The notes under the pieces were generated by a model, which saw nothing but the letters and a program-made list of their open reading frames with translations, was not told the origin of the DNA and did no database searches. Below are positions 50,564 through 59,644 of a stretch of 64,000 bases of DNA, in pieces (the first letter of the stretch is position 1; every line of letters begins with the position of its first letter). Origin of the DNA: Sulfuricurvum sp. (GTDB lineage: Bacteria > Campylobacterota > Campylobacteria > Campylobacterales > Sulfurimonadaceae); assembly GCA_028710885.1 (NCBI GenBank), contig JAQTTG010000005.1:130443-194442 (forward strand), read 5' to 3'. A program made the translations under genes and the position numbers.

Positions 50564-53344
50564 ATGAAACTACTCAACCATAAATATAGGACTCCTGCTG
50601 AGTTAGAAATATTTATAGATACCATTATCGATAGTCGTTTTATTTTAGTTCAACTTTTTAGTGGAGTGATGGATAAGAACTCGATACAATCTGTTTTAGA
50701 TATCGTGACATCTCGTTTGCCTGATGCAGCTCTTATCGGTGCAACGACAGCCGGTGAAATTATGGATGGCTCGATGAGCTCATCTGAAATTATTCTCTCT
50801 TTTTCTCTTTTTGATTCTACCGATATTCGTACCTACTATTTTCCTAAATCTGACTATGATCACGGTGTTATAGCCGCAAAAGAGATTATTAATGATCGTA
50901 CCAAGGTATGTATCGCTTTTAGTGAAGGGTTAAAAAGTGATTCGGAATCATTTTTAGACGGTTTTACTTCGCAGCGCAGTGATGTCGTAATTGCAGGAGG
51001 TAATGCTGGTGATGATCTCACTTTTACCCGTACTTATATCTTTCATGGCAATACGATTTATGATGATGGAATTGTAATCGCGGTTTTAGACAGCGATGAG
51101 TTAATGGTACACAATAGCTATTCCCTACATTGGACCTCCATCGGTAAAGAGATGACGGTTACAAAAGCGGATAAAAATGTAATCTATGAGATAGATGGGC
51201 ATCCTGTTCATGATCTTTATATCCGCTATCTAGGTGAAGAATCGATTGAACAAATTCCAGCAAGTGCTATTTCATTTCCATTTATTAAGATTGAGGACGG
51301 GGTACGTATTGCACGGTCATTGATTGCTCAGCTTGATGATGGCGGATTTGTTTATGCCGGTCATTTTCATGTGGGAGATAAAATTCGTTTCGCGATAGGA
51401 AATGTAGAAGAGATACTTAACCGTGCTATTGAAACTCGTGAAAATATTGCTGCTTTTCCTGCTGAAGCGACGTATGTTTATTCATGCTCCGTGCGAAAGC
51501 TCTTTTTACAAGATCAGCTCAATTATGAATTAGGTCTGATCAATGAGATCGCCCCTACGGCAGGATTTTTTACGTATGGCGAATTTTTTCATTCTCCATC
51601 TGAAAATCTTCTCCTGAATGTCACGACAACAACACTTTCATTGAGCGAATCAAAAAAAATCATTGTTAGTGACAATCAAAAAAGTCCTCATATTTATCGT
51701 CATACGATGTTAAAGTCATTGACACAATTAGTCAATGTCACTCAAAATGAGCTTGATGACAATATCAAAATCCTTGATCAATATAAAATGGTACTGGATG
51801 AGAGCTCTATTGTTTCAAAGACTGATGTAAGCGGCAGAATTACCTATGTAAATGATGCTTTTTGTGATATTTCCGGGTATTCACGTGAAGAACTGATTGG
51901 TAAAAATCACAACATAATCCGTCATCCGGATAATGAAGATGAGATTTTTAAAAATTTATGGTCGACAATCAACAGTGGCGGAATTTGGAAAAAAACGTTT
52001 AAAAACCTTTCTAAAAATGGGAAAGAGTATTATGTCAAAACGGTGATCGTTCCTATCTTTAATGACAAAGGAATGATTGTTGAATTTATCGCTGCACGTG
52101 TTGATGTGAGCGAATTGATATTAAAAGAGCAGATCATTCAAAGACAATTGACTGATGAATTGACAGGTTTAAAAAACAGAACAGCCCTCGTGAGTGATTT
52201 GGAGAAATGTACCGATCAGGTGACGTTGGTTGTATTAAATATTGACCGATTTTCGACAATAAATGATTATTTCGGATATGAAATCGGAGATGATTTTCTA
52301 AAAGAATTTGCAACGTATTTGGATAATGAAATTGGAGAACATGAACTTTATCGGATAAGTGGCGATGAGTTTGTTTTTATTTGCAGTAAGCAAGAATTAG
52401 ACGAGCATTTTAGGGAACGTTTGATGGAATATATTATTGATCTGGAAAATCGTAAATTTCAGATTGCAGATTATGATATTACAGTGAACATATCCAGCGG
52501 TGTAGCTTATTCAAATAAATTAAATGTCTATAATCTGGCTCATATGGCACTTAAAGAGGCGAAAGAATTACGAGAAAAATTGGTTATTTTCAATGATCAT
52601 AAAATGCTTGCGGAAAAAACACATAACAATATCGTTTTTGTCGACAAGATAAAATTGGCGATTGAAGAAGATCGAATTGTCCCATTTTTTCAGGGTATTG
52701 TTGATAATAAAACACGCAAAATTGAAAAGTACGAAGCTCTCATTCGACTCATTGATACTGACGGTACGGTATTGACTCCGTATTCGTTTTTAGAACACGC
52801 AAAAAAAGCAAAGCTATATGAAAAACTGACATTGATTATGATCAAAAAAGTTTTTGAAGTTTTTGAAAATTTGGAATATGAAGTGTCAATAAACTTGACG
52901 CTACAAGATATTCTTTCAGAAAAAACACGTACATTTTTGTTTGAGAAGATTGCGGAGTCATCTATACGTCATCGTTTAGTTTTTGAAATTGTTGAATCCG
53001 AAGGGATTGAAAATTTTGAAGAGGTTACTGCATTCATCCAAACACTAAAAGAGTTTGGATGCAAAGTTGCGATTGATGATTTTGGGACTGGATATTCTAA
53101 TTTTAATTATCTGAGTAAACTCGATATTGACTACATTAAAATTGATGGATCATTGATCAAGAATATAAACGATGATCCAAATCTTCTTCTGAGTGTTGAG
53201 AGTATCCTGTTTTTTGCCCAAAAAAAAGGGATAAAAACAATTGCAGAGTTTGTTGAAGATGAAGCAATTTATGAAAAACTAGTGGAACTTGGAATCGATT
53301 ATTCTCAGGGTTACCTCTTCTCCATCCCTTCTCCTACTCTTTAA
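50564..53344 (+). CDS. FIST-PAS-GGDEF-EAL signalling protein
   Basis: A 926-residue protein. FIST_N and FIST_C small-molecule sensory domains cover about 1-370 (SRLPDAALIGATTAGEIMDG, AGGNAGDDL). PAS (about 408-525) has the FCDISGYSREELIGKNHNII loop common in energy-taxis sensors. GGDEF (about 530-690) is altered to SGDEF. EAL (about 715-920) has EALIRLI and DDFGTGYS intact, so c-di-GMP hydrolysis is the likelier output. No membrane segment. It is divergent from the NifX-like run and shares its sigma54-like promoter region, which suggests expression with nitrogen fixation. Confidence 0.88.
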   Translation: MKLLNHKYRTPAELEIFIDTIIDSRFILVQLFSGVMDKNSIQSVLDIVTSRLPDAALIGATTAGEIMDGSMSSSEIILSFSLFDSTDIRTYYFPKSDYDHGVIAAKEIINDRTKVCIAFSEGLKSDSESFLDGFTSQRSDVVIAGGNAGDDLTFTRTYIFHGNTIYDDGIVIAVLDSDELMVHNSYSLHWTSIGKEMTVTKADKNVIYEIDGHPVHDLYIRYLGEESIEQIPASAISFPFIKIEDGVRIARSLIAQLDDGGFVYAGHFHVGDKIRFAIGNVEEILNRAIETRENIAAFPAEATYVYSCSVRKLFLQDQLNYELGLINEIAPTAGFFTYGEFFHSPSENLLLNVTTTTLSLSESKKIIVSDNQKSPHIYRHTMLKSLTQLVNVTQNELDDNIKILDQYKMVLDESSIVSKTDVSGRITYVNDAFCDISGYSREELIGKNHNIIRHPDNEDEIFKNLWSTINSGGIWKKTFKNLSKNGKEYYVKTVIVPIFNDKGMIVEFIAARVDVSELILKEQIIQRQLTDELTGLKNRTALVSDLEKCTDQVTLVVLNIDRFSTINDYFGYEIGDDFLKEFATYLDNEIGEHELYRISGDEFVFICSKQELDEHFRERLMEYIIDLENRKFQIADYDITVNISSGVAYSNKLNVYNLAHMALKEAKELREKLVIFNDHKMLAEKTHNNIVFVDKIKLAIEEDRIVPFFQGIVDNKTRKIEKYEALIRLIDTDGTVLTPYSFLEHAKKAKLYEKLTLIMIKKVFEVFENLEYEVSINLTLQDILSEKTRTFLFEKIAESSIRHRLVFEIVESEGIENFEEVTAFIQTLKEFGCKVAIDDFGTGYSNFNYLSKLDIDYIKIDGSLIKNINDDPNLLLSVESILFFAQKKGIKTIAEFVEDEAIYEKLVELGIDYSQGYLFSIPSPTL

Positions 53345-53367
53345 TTACACTATAAACGATCAAGTAC

Positions 53368-53389
53368 GACAAAAACGTCTCTTTTTGTC
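53368..53389. promoter_or_regulatory. Inverted repeat GACAAAAA-N6-TTTTTGTC upstream of nifB
   Basis: Perfect 8-base arms lie 32-53 bases before the sigma54-like -24 element. A related half (CGTCTTTTTGTAG) lies at the same distance before the nifH promoter. It may be an activator site; it could also terminate the upstream gene, which ends 24 bases before it. Confidence 0.5.
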
Positions 53390-53420
53390 TGCTTGTACAC
53401 TTCCATAAATGATTAAAGCC

Positions 53421-53438
53421 ATAGAACATCATTTGCAT
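53421..53438 (+). promoter_or_regulatory. Sigma54-like promoter of nifB
   Basis: ATAGAAC-ATCAT-TTGCAT, preceded by CC, is nearly the same as the nifH promoter at 58661-58678. Position of AG and GC matches -24/-12 spacing. The expected transcription start is near 53447, about 63 bases before the nifB ATG. AG instead of GG at -24 is a deviation from the consensus. Confidence 0.62.
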
Positions 53439-53509
53439 AACTCCTTTTAGAAAATGGTTGCCGCCGGATGAGGTAGAGAATCATTGAATGACACATTAAA
53501 GGAGTTATT

Positions 53510-54925
53510 ATGAGTTGTTCCTCAAGCGGAAACGAATCTTTTATGCCCGAAGATATTCAAGCGAAGATACACAATCATCCATGCTATTCAGAGGGTGCCC
53601 ATCACCATTATGCACGTATACATGTTGCAGTAGCCCCTGCATGTAATATCCAATGTAACTATTGTAACCGTAAATATGACTGTTCTAATGAATCACGTCC
53701 CGGGGTTACGTCTGAGCGTCTTTCACCGGAAGAAGCGGCAAAAAAAGTATTGCTCGTCGGTGGCGAAGTTCAACGCATGAGTGTCCTCGGTATTGCTGGT
53801 CCTGGTGACGCGTTGGCTAATCCTGCGAAGACATTTGAGACATTTGGTATGGTTCGTAAATTTGCACCTGATTTGAAACTTTGTCTTTCAACTAACGGGT
53901 TGGAATTACCAACATTTATCGATGAGATGGTAGAACACAATATCGATCATATCACCGTAACGATCAACAGTGTTGATGAAACGGGCGAGATCGGAAGTCA
54001 GATTTATCCATGGATTTTTTATAATAATAAGCGTATCTATGGAAAAGAAGCAGCACAAATTCTCCTCGAGCGTCAACTCGAAGGGATGAAAAAATGTGTC
54101 GAAAAAGGGATTTTGATCAAAGCAAACTCGGTTCTTATTCCGGGTATCAACGACAAACATCTTCCGGAAGTTTCCAAAAAACTCAAAGAGATCGGTGTTT
54201 TCTTGCATAATATCATGCCTATTCTTTCTGAGCCTGAATTTGGAACCAAGTTTGCCCTTGATGGTGTACCGAGTGCAACAGACCAAGAACAAATGGCAGT
54301 TCAAGAAGCATGTGGTATGGATATGAAACTCATGCAGCACTGCCGTCAATGCCGCGCCGATGCAGTCGGACTTATCGGTGAAGACCGCGGAGCTGAATTT
54401 ACGAAAGATACATTTGCAGGACTCAGTTTCGATGAGCTTCAAATTAAATACGATCTTGAAGCACGTCAGTCAGCTCAAGCAAAAATCGAAGAGTTTCGAT
54501 TCTTCCTCGATCAGGCAAATGAGCGTGTTCGCAAAGAAAAAGAAGAACTCAGCTCTACCGGTGTGACCATCCTAGTAGCGGTAACAACTGCCGGTGAGGG
54601 GATGATCAACCAACATTTCGGAAGTGTTAAAGAATTCTTGATTTACGAAGCCGGTGATAAAGGTATCCGATTTATCCATCATCGTAAAGTAGATTACGAA
54701 TACTGTGCAGGTCCAGATGGCACCAATCCATTGGCTCCTATTTTGGAAAAACTTAAAGATGTACAGTTGATTCTTACGGCTAAAATCGGCGGATGTCCTC
54801 AAGACGATCTTAAAGCTGCCGGAATTATTGCGGATCAAAGTTATGCGTATGAGCCGATCGAAATTTCGGTACTAAAAGCATCACGTAAATACTTCGGTAT
54901 GGATGAAAACGCAGAAGTGAATTAA
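53510..54925 (+). CDS. nifB: Nitrogenase cofactor biosynthesis protein NifB
   Basis: A 471-residue radical SAM enzyme that makes NifB-co, the 8Fe-9S-C precursor of FeMo-co. The radical SAM cluster ligands are Cys45, Cys49 and Cys52 (PACNIQCNYCNRKYDC). Additional conserved cysteines for the K-clusters occur in the first 60 residues and in the CRQCRADAVG region. Residues from about 351 (VTILVAVTTAGEGMINQHFG) form the NifX-like carrier domain. AAAGGAG precedes the ATG. First gene of a nifB-nifV unit. Confidence 0.97.
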   Translation: MSCSSSGNESFMPEDIQAKIHNHPCYSEGAHHHYARIHVAVAPACNIQCNYCNRKYDCSNESRPGVTSERLSPEEAAKKVLLVGGEVQRMSVLGIAGPGDALANPAKTFETFGMVRKFAPDLKLCLSTNGLELPTFIDEMVEHNIDHITVTINSVDETGEIGSQIYPWIFYNNKRIYGKEAAQILLERQLEGMKKCVEKGILIKANSVLIPGINDKHLPEVSKKLKEIGVFLHNIMPILSEPEFGTKFALDGVPSATDQEQMAVQEACGMDMKLMQHCRQCRADAVGLIGEDRGAEFTKDTFAGLSFDELQIKYDLEARQSAQAKIEEFRFFLDQANERVRKEKEELSSTGVTILVAVTTAGEGMINQHFGSVKEFLIYEAGDKGIRFIHHRKVDYEYCAGPDGTNPLAPILEKLKDVQLILTAKIGGCPQDDLKAAGIIADQSYAYEPIEISVLKASRKYFGMDENAEVN

Positions 54926-54947
54926 GGCGATAATTGATTAGACGCTA

Positions 54948-55008
54948 CTTGAGCAAGCCCAAGCAGCTTTCGCTAGCCGCTAAGGCACTAAAGCTTGCCT
55001 TGTTCAAG
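54948..55008 (+). other. Long stem-loop between nifB and nifV
   Basis: CTTGAGCAAGC...AAGC at the left pairs with GCTTGCCTTGTTCAAG at the right with small mismatches, and an inner AGCTTT/AAAGCT stem (54965-54970 and 54990-54995) continues it. No T-run follows, so an mRNA stabiliser or attenuator is likelier than a full terminator. The 100-base gap contains nothing else of note. Confidence 0.5.
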
Positions 55009-55025
55009 GCAGAAAGGAAAATGTC

Positions 55026-56141
55026 ATGGCACTCATCAACGATACTACATTACGCGACGGGGAACAAGCTCCCTATGTCGCATTCAATACGGAAGAAAAA
55101 CTTCGTATCGCCACGCTTCTCGATGCGTGCGGTGCAGATGAACTTGAAATCGGTATTGCAGCAATGGGTGTCAAAGAGCGTGACGACATAAAAGAGCTTT
55201 TGTCACTAGGGTTGAAGGCTCGCATGATGACGTGGAATCGTATGAAAATGGAAGATTTGGATGCTTCCCTTTCATGCGGTATCCAAGCAGTCGATCTCTC
55301 TATTCCGATTTCCGATCTTTTAATTGGTGTCAAATTCGGAGGAAGTAAAATAAAAGTTTTGAATGAACTCGAACGGGTAGTTAGCGCTGCATCACGTGAA
55401 GGGTTATTCGTTTGTATCGGTGGTGAAGACAGTTCACGTGGAGATTTTTCATTTATGCGAGATGTCATGGAGCTGGGAAAATCATGTGGTGCAATGCGTT
55501 TTCGCTATTGTGATACGATTGGTGTTATGACACCGACACAAACTTACCATGCTGTAAAATCATTAACTGATTTAAATCTTCTTCCGATTGAAATGCACAC
55601 ACACAATGATTTTGGTCTCGCCAATGCTAATGCCCTCAGCGGTATTGATGCAGGTGCGATCAGTATGAATACAACCGTTATAGGTCTAGGCGAACGTGCC
55701 GGTAATGCTTCATTCGAGCAGATTCTTATGTCACTAAAACATCTTTATGGCGAAGTACGTTCCATTGATCCTCTCTTATTACGTGATTTGGTTCATACGG
55801 TTGCTTATGCTGCAAATATTGATTTGGCAACAAATGCCCCTATTGTAGGGGAACGAATATTTGCCCATGAGAGTGGTATTCATGCTGATGGAATGATGAA
55901 AGATTCCCATGCGTATGAGCCGTATGAAGCACAAGAGGTTGGATTGGAGAGTTCGTTTCCGATCGGTAAACACTCTGGCAGTGCGACTATTCGTTATCAT
56001 TTGGCACGAATAGGTATTAATGCTGAGAATACGATCTTACGTGATATGCTTCCAAAAATTCGAGAGATTGTGACATCACGCAAACGTGTATTGGATATAG
56101 GCGAATTAAAATCACTCTACCAGGATATAGCATGTATATAG
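55026..56141 (+). CDS. nifV: Homocitrate synthase NifV
   Basis: A 371-residue Claisen-condensing enzyme that joins acetyl-CoA and 2-oxoglutarate to homocitrate, the organic ligand of FeMo-co. HMGL-like TIM barrel motifs: INDTTLRDGEQAP (Arg10-Asp11), MRFRYCDTIG, the metal-binding HTHNDFGLANANAL near 190 and GERAGNASFEQ. The C-terminal FAHESGIHADGMMK belongs to the LeuA-like linker. AAAGGAAAATGTC precedes the ATG. The next gene overlaps its 3' end by 10 bases, so the two are co-translated. Confidence 0.94.
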   Translation: MALINDTTLRDGEQAPYVAFNTEEKLRIATLLDACGADELEIGIAAMGVKERDDIKELLSLGLKARMMTWNRMKMEDLDASLSCGIQAVDLSIPISDLLIGVKFGGSKIKVLNELERVVSAASREGLFVCIGGEDSSRGDFSFMRDVMELGKSCGAMRFRYCDTIGVMTPTQTYHAVKSLTDLNLLPIEMHTHNDFGLANANALSGIDAGAISMNTTVIGLGERAGNASFEQILMSLKHLYGEVRSIDPLLLRDLVHTVAYAANIDLATNAPIVGERIFAHESGIHADGMMKDSHAYEPYEAQEVGLESSFPIGKHSGSATIRYHLARIGINAENTILRDMLPKIREIVTSRKRVLDIGELKSLYQDIACI

Positions 56142-56959
56142 GGTGGCTGAAATTTGGTGATGTTGCCGAGTTGGTTAAAATAGCCGAAGATGTAGGCTGG
56201 CTTTTAGATGGATATCATGTCAAACTCATGATGATGCATTCCCCTCATTTGTGTTATGGCGCATACGAAGAGGGTGTACTTGTTGGTGCAGTGATGGCTA
56301 TAGAGTTTGAAACATCTGCAATGATTAAGTATTTTATGGTCAAACCTAGCTATCAAAAACAAGGAATCGGAAGACGGCTATTCAATACACTTTTTGGTGT
56401 ATTGAAAGATGAACATCCCTCTTTGTACCTCCATGCAAATCCGCATTTAAAAAGCTTTTTTGAAGAAAGCGGTTTTAGAAGTGTCATGGAAGTAGGGCGT
56501 TTCCTCAATGTAGGTAAAGTTCCACCTTTTAGTTTTACCAATGCCCAGGCAAAAGAGTTAGATGGTGGAAATTTTGATGCAATGATTCGGAAAATTGATT
56601 TTGAAACTTTTGGTGAAGATCGAATGGCTTTCATGTTAGATGAAATGGAGCGTAATAGTTCACTTAAATTCGCTCTTCCAAATTCTTTTCAGCATTCCAG
56701 TGTTATTAATGCACGTGGTGTCTATTTAGGTCCATGGCAATGTCGTGTAGGATATGAAGAAGAAGCAGAAAAAATGATGCAAGGTGTGCTTTATTTTCGG
56801 GGATTAAAAAAAGTTTTGGCAGATGTCCCTTTGGGAAATGAGAGGGCGCTCAAGTTATTTGAAAAATACCATTTTCAGCAAAAAGGAAATTTTTTTCATA
56901 TGTGCTATGGTGATTCTCGAAATGTAAAGTTTGAAAATATTTATTCATTTTCATTATGA
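56132..56959 (+). CDS. GNAT-domain protein with unassigned C-terminal domain, nif cluster
   Basis: A 275-residue protein whose first 125 residues are a GNAT acetyltransferase domain (MVKPSYQKQGIGRRLFNTLF is the acetyl-CoA loop; LHANPHLKSFFEESGFRSVM is strand 6-7). The remainder (AKELDGGNFDAMIRKIDFET onward) looks like a second, degenerate GNAT repeat ending GNERALKLFEKYHFQQKGNF. The start overlaps the nifV stop by 10 bases, tying it to cofactor or homocitrate biology. The target is unknown. Confidence 0.78.
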   Translation: MYIGWLKFGDVAELVKIAEDVGWLLDGYHVKLMMMHSPHLCYGAYEEGVLVGAVMAIEFETSAMIKYFMVKPSYQKQGIGRRLFNTLFGVLKDEHPSLYLHANPHLKSFFEESGFRSVMEVGRFLNVGKVPPFSFTNAQAKELDGGNFDAMIRKIDFETFGEDRMAFMLDEMERNSSLKFALPNSFQHSSVINARGVYLGPWQCRVGYEEEAEKMMQGVLYFRGLKKVLADVPLGNERALKLFEKYHFQQKGNFFHMCYGDSRNVKFENIYSFSL

Positions 56960-56997
56960 ATGTATTATGCATAAATTTAAATAAATAAGGAGCTAGA

Positions 56998-57186
56998 ATG
57001 AGTGAAGTTGATAACAAAAAAGAGTTGGCAAAACTTAAACGTTTAGCGGTTGAGATAGCATCGGAGATTCACGATATCGTAGAAGATACTGTTTGGACAA
57101 ATCATGTTAAAATGCCCCAATTGGCTCAAAAGCTCTATGATGCTGTTGAAAAAGCGAATGCTTATAAGGCAGAACATTCCCTCTAA
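56998..57186 (+). CDS. DUF683/Rop-like nif-associated protein
   Basis: A 62-residue, two-helix protein (KKELAKLKRLAVEIASEIHD, then NHVKMPQLAQKLYDAVEKAN). It matches the small Rop-like family (DUF683, NifX-associated) that accompanies nifX or nifE/N in many diazotrophs; biochemical function is not known. AAGGAGCTAGA precedes the ATG. A weak sigma54-like sequence (ATGAAT-GTATT-ATGCAT, 56956-56972) lies just upstream. Confidence 0.82.
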   Translation: MSEVDNKKELAKLKRLAVEIASEIHDIVEDTVWTNHVKMPQLAQKLYDAVEKANAYKAEHSL

Positions 57187-57196
57187 GGGGTGACAT

Positions 57197-57475
57197 ATGT
57201 CTACTAAAGAAGAAGTATTAGCTCTTGAAATTTGTGAATGCGGTTGCAAGAATGTAGCGGATGCAATCAAAATTTTTCAAGAGACAGATCTTCCTTATAA
57301 AAAAGCAAAAAAACTGGTCACCGAATGTGAAAAGAGCTGCTGCCGCGCTGCTCTTCTGCGACTTTTTGACATGACATATTTTGGTAAATTCGATTACGAT
57401 GAGATAGAACGGCTGATTCAGCTTCGTCATGATCGACTTGGCGAAATTCTCGAAAGGATGAAATCTGGACGCTGA
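57197..57475 (+). CDS. Small Cys-rich protein of the nif cluster (BFD/NifU-like Fe-S candidate)
   Basis: A 92-residue protein. Cys13, Cys15 and Cys17 (CECGC) and Cys44, Cys48 and Cys49 (CEKSCC) flank a helix, which recalls the 2Fe-2S site of bacterioferritin-associated ferredoxin and the NifU central domain, though the spacing differs. It starts 10 bases after the DUF683 gene, and the GNAT gene overlaps its end. I infer a cluster-binding helper for nitrogenase maturation or electron supply. Confidence 0.7.
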   Translation: MSTKEEVLALEICECGCKNVADAIKIFQETDLPYKKAKKLVTECEKSCCRAALLRLFDMTYFGKFDYDEIERLIQLRHDRLGEILERMKSGR

Positions 57476-57914
57476 AATTTTAATCCGCTATGCGGAACAT
57501 GACGAAATTGGTTTAATGTCTGATTTGCTTTGTGAATTATTTTCTATTGAAGATGATTTTGTAATTGATAAAGAGAAACAGACATTAGGTCTAAAGTTAT
57601 TGTTAAATGAAATTCATTCGACAATTTTAGTCGCTTCTGTTAATAATGAAATTGTCGGGATGATTACGATGCAAACATTGATATCGACAGCATCGGGTGG
57701 ATACGTTGGTTTGATCGAAGATTTAATTGTGACAAAGAATTATCGCGGGATTGGGATTGGTTCTAAACTTTTAAAATCACTTATTGATGAATCGCAACAT
57801 CAAGGACTTCTTCGATTGGCACTTGGTGCGGATATCCGAAATACCGCTGCTATTCTTTTTTATCGTAAACATGGATTCGCAGCCAGCCATATGGGACTGA
57901 TGTATCGGTTTTAG
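57465..57914 (+). CDS. GNAT N-acetyltransferase, probable CTG start
   Basis: The frame downstream of the ATG at 57516 encodes a GNAT protein with the acetyl-CoA loop NYRGIGIGSKLLKSLIDESQ and the final LFYRKHGFAASHMGLMYRF. The normal N-terminal strand of the fold (ILIRYAEHDEIG) is encoded upstream of that ATG in the same frame, after a stop at 57459. The best start is CTG 57465, seven bases behind AGGA, overlapping the previous gene by 11 bases. That gives 149 residues. It is the last gene of the DUF683 unit. Confidence 0.72.
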   Translation: MDAEILIRYAEHDEIGLMSDLLCELFSIEDDFVIDKEKQTLGLKLLLNEIHSTILVASVNNEIVGMITMQTLISTASGGYVGLIEDLIVTKNYRGIGIGSKLLKSLIDESQHQGLLRLALGADIRNTAAILFYRKHGFAASHMGLMYRF

Positions 57915-58471
57915 CCTCTACTGCGTGCTCCATGATAATACGATGTCTCATTAGCTTCTGGTTCAGGAATTTTGAGATGAATTGCTTTGATAGGTTCATT
58001 TTCCGTAAAATGACTGTATTCATCAAATCTATCTTCTGTTATGCTCATCATCTGTGCCTCAAGAATACGCAGTTTATGTTTGAGTTTATCTGAGAGGACA
58101 ACAATCTCTTCATAATAACGTTCTGAAAACTCTTTTTCATAATCACTTATATTAGATTTACGACCAAGAATATTCCCTAAAAGATTTTTCTTTTGTTTTC
58201 CAAAATAGATGGGGTAGATTTTTGTGTATTTGTCATGCATGCTAATAAAAATCATCTCAATATCTTCAAGAACCATTCGGCTGCTTCCTAATGAAAATAG
58301 CATTGCTTCATTATAAAACCATTTTCCGAATTCCGATTCAAGTGCATTGACACAAATATCACTTTCGTCAACATTTATTCCGGACATTAATAGTTTAATG
58401 GAATTAACCCAACGGATATGGGCTGTACGTGATTGATGCATATTATGGATAAATCTCTCTTTATTGGTCAT
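57911..58471 (-). CDS. CZB-like (chemoreceptor zinc-binding) domain protein
   Basis: From the ATG at 58471, which follows AAGGGCAACA, the protein has 186 residues. The start resembles a CZB domain: HQSRTAHIRWVNSIKLLMSG, then LESEFGKWFYNEAM. In typical CZB domains the FGKW motif is Cx[LF]GxW and a later HxxxH completes the zinc site; here Cys is Ser-like and only one His (MHDKY) remains. The long helix at 125-165 may form a coiled coil. It lies alone between GNAT and nifH, on the opposite strand. Confidence 0.65.
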   Translation of the reverse strand: MTNKERFIHNMHQSRTAHIRWVNSIKLLMSGINVDESDICVNALESEFGKWFYNEAMLFSLGSSRMVLEDIEMIFISMHDKYTKIYPIYFGKQKKNLLGNILGRKSNISDYEKEFSERYYEEIVVLSDKLKHKLRILEAQMMSITEDRFDEYSHFTENEPIKAIHLKIPEPEANETSYYHGARSRG

Positions 58472-58599
58472 TGTTGCCCTTGAAGTAAAAAATTGCAAAA
58501 AGTCTATCCCAATTGAATGATTTTAGTTCAAATAAATAGCTTAATTTTTAATCATACAGTTATAAATAGGGTGTGACATACCCCTGCAAAACCTATTCC

Positions 58600-58631
58600 T
58601 ACAAATTTGTATCATTGTCGTCTTTTTGTAG
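58600..58631. promoter_or_regulatory. Candidate activator region upstream of nifH
   Basis: TACAAATTTGTA (58600-58611) is a perfect 12-base palindrome. GTCGTCTTTTTGTAG (58617-58631) resembles the right half of the inverted repeat before nifB at a similar distance from the promoter. No consensus NifA site (TGT-N10-ACA) was found. The rest of 58499-58712 holds nothing else besides the promoter. Confidence 0.45.
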
Positions 58632-58660
58632 TAGGAGTTTGGATTAATGTCGAAAAAACC

Positions 58661-58678
58661 ATAGAACGCTCAATGCAT
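58661..58678 (+). promoter_or_regulatory. Sigma54-like promoter of nifH
   Basis: CC-ATAGAAC-GCTCA-ATGCAT has the same CCATAGAAC and TGCAT blocks, six bases apart, as the nifB promoter. AG at -24 and GC at -12 are 12 bases apart. The expected start is near 58688, 25 bases before the nifH ATG. Confidence 0.65.
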
Positions 58679-58703
58679 CAACCTAAGTGAAGTTCAAAAA
58701 TAA

Positions 58704-59630
<927 letters not shown>

Positions 59631-59644
59631 GTTTAACCCCGAGG

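Noticed and set aside
54934-55191. 85-residue frame across the nifB-nifV gap
   Set aside because: It runs through the stem-loop and the out-of-frame start of nifV and has no ribosome site.
58561-58660. NifA binding site TGT-N10-ACA upstream of nifH or nifB
   Set aside because: No exact match was found; TGTGACATACCCCTGCAAA comes nearest but lacks the ACA half.
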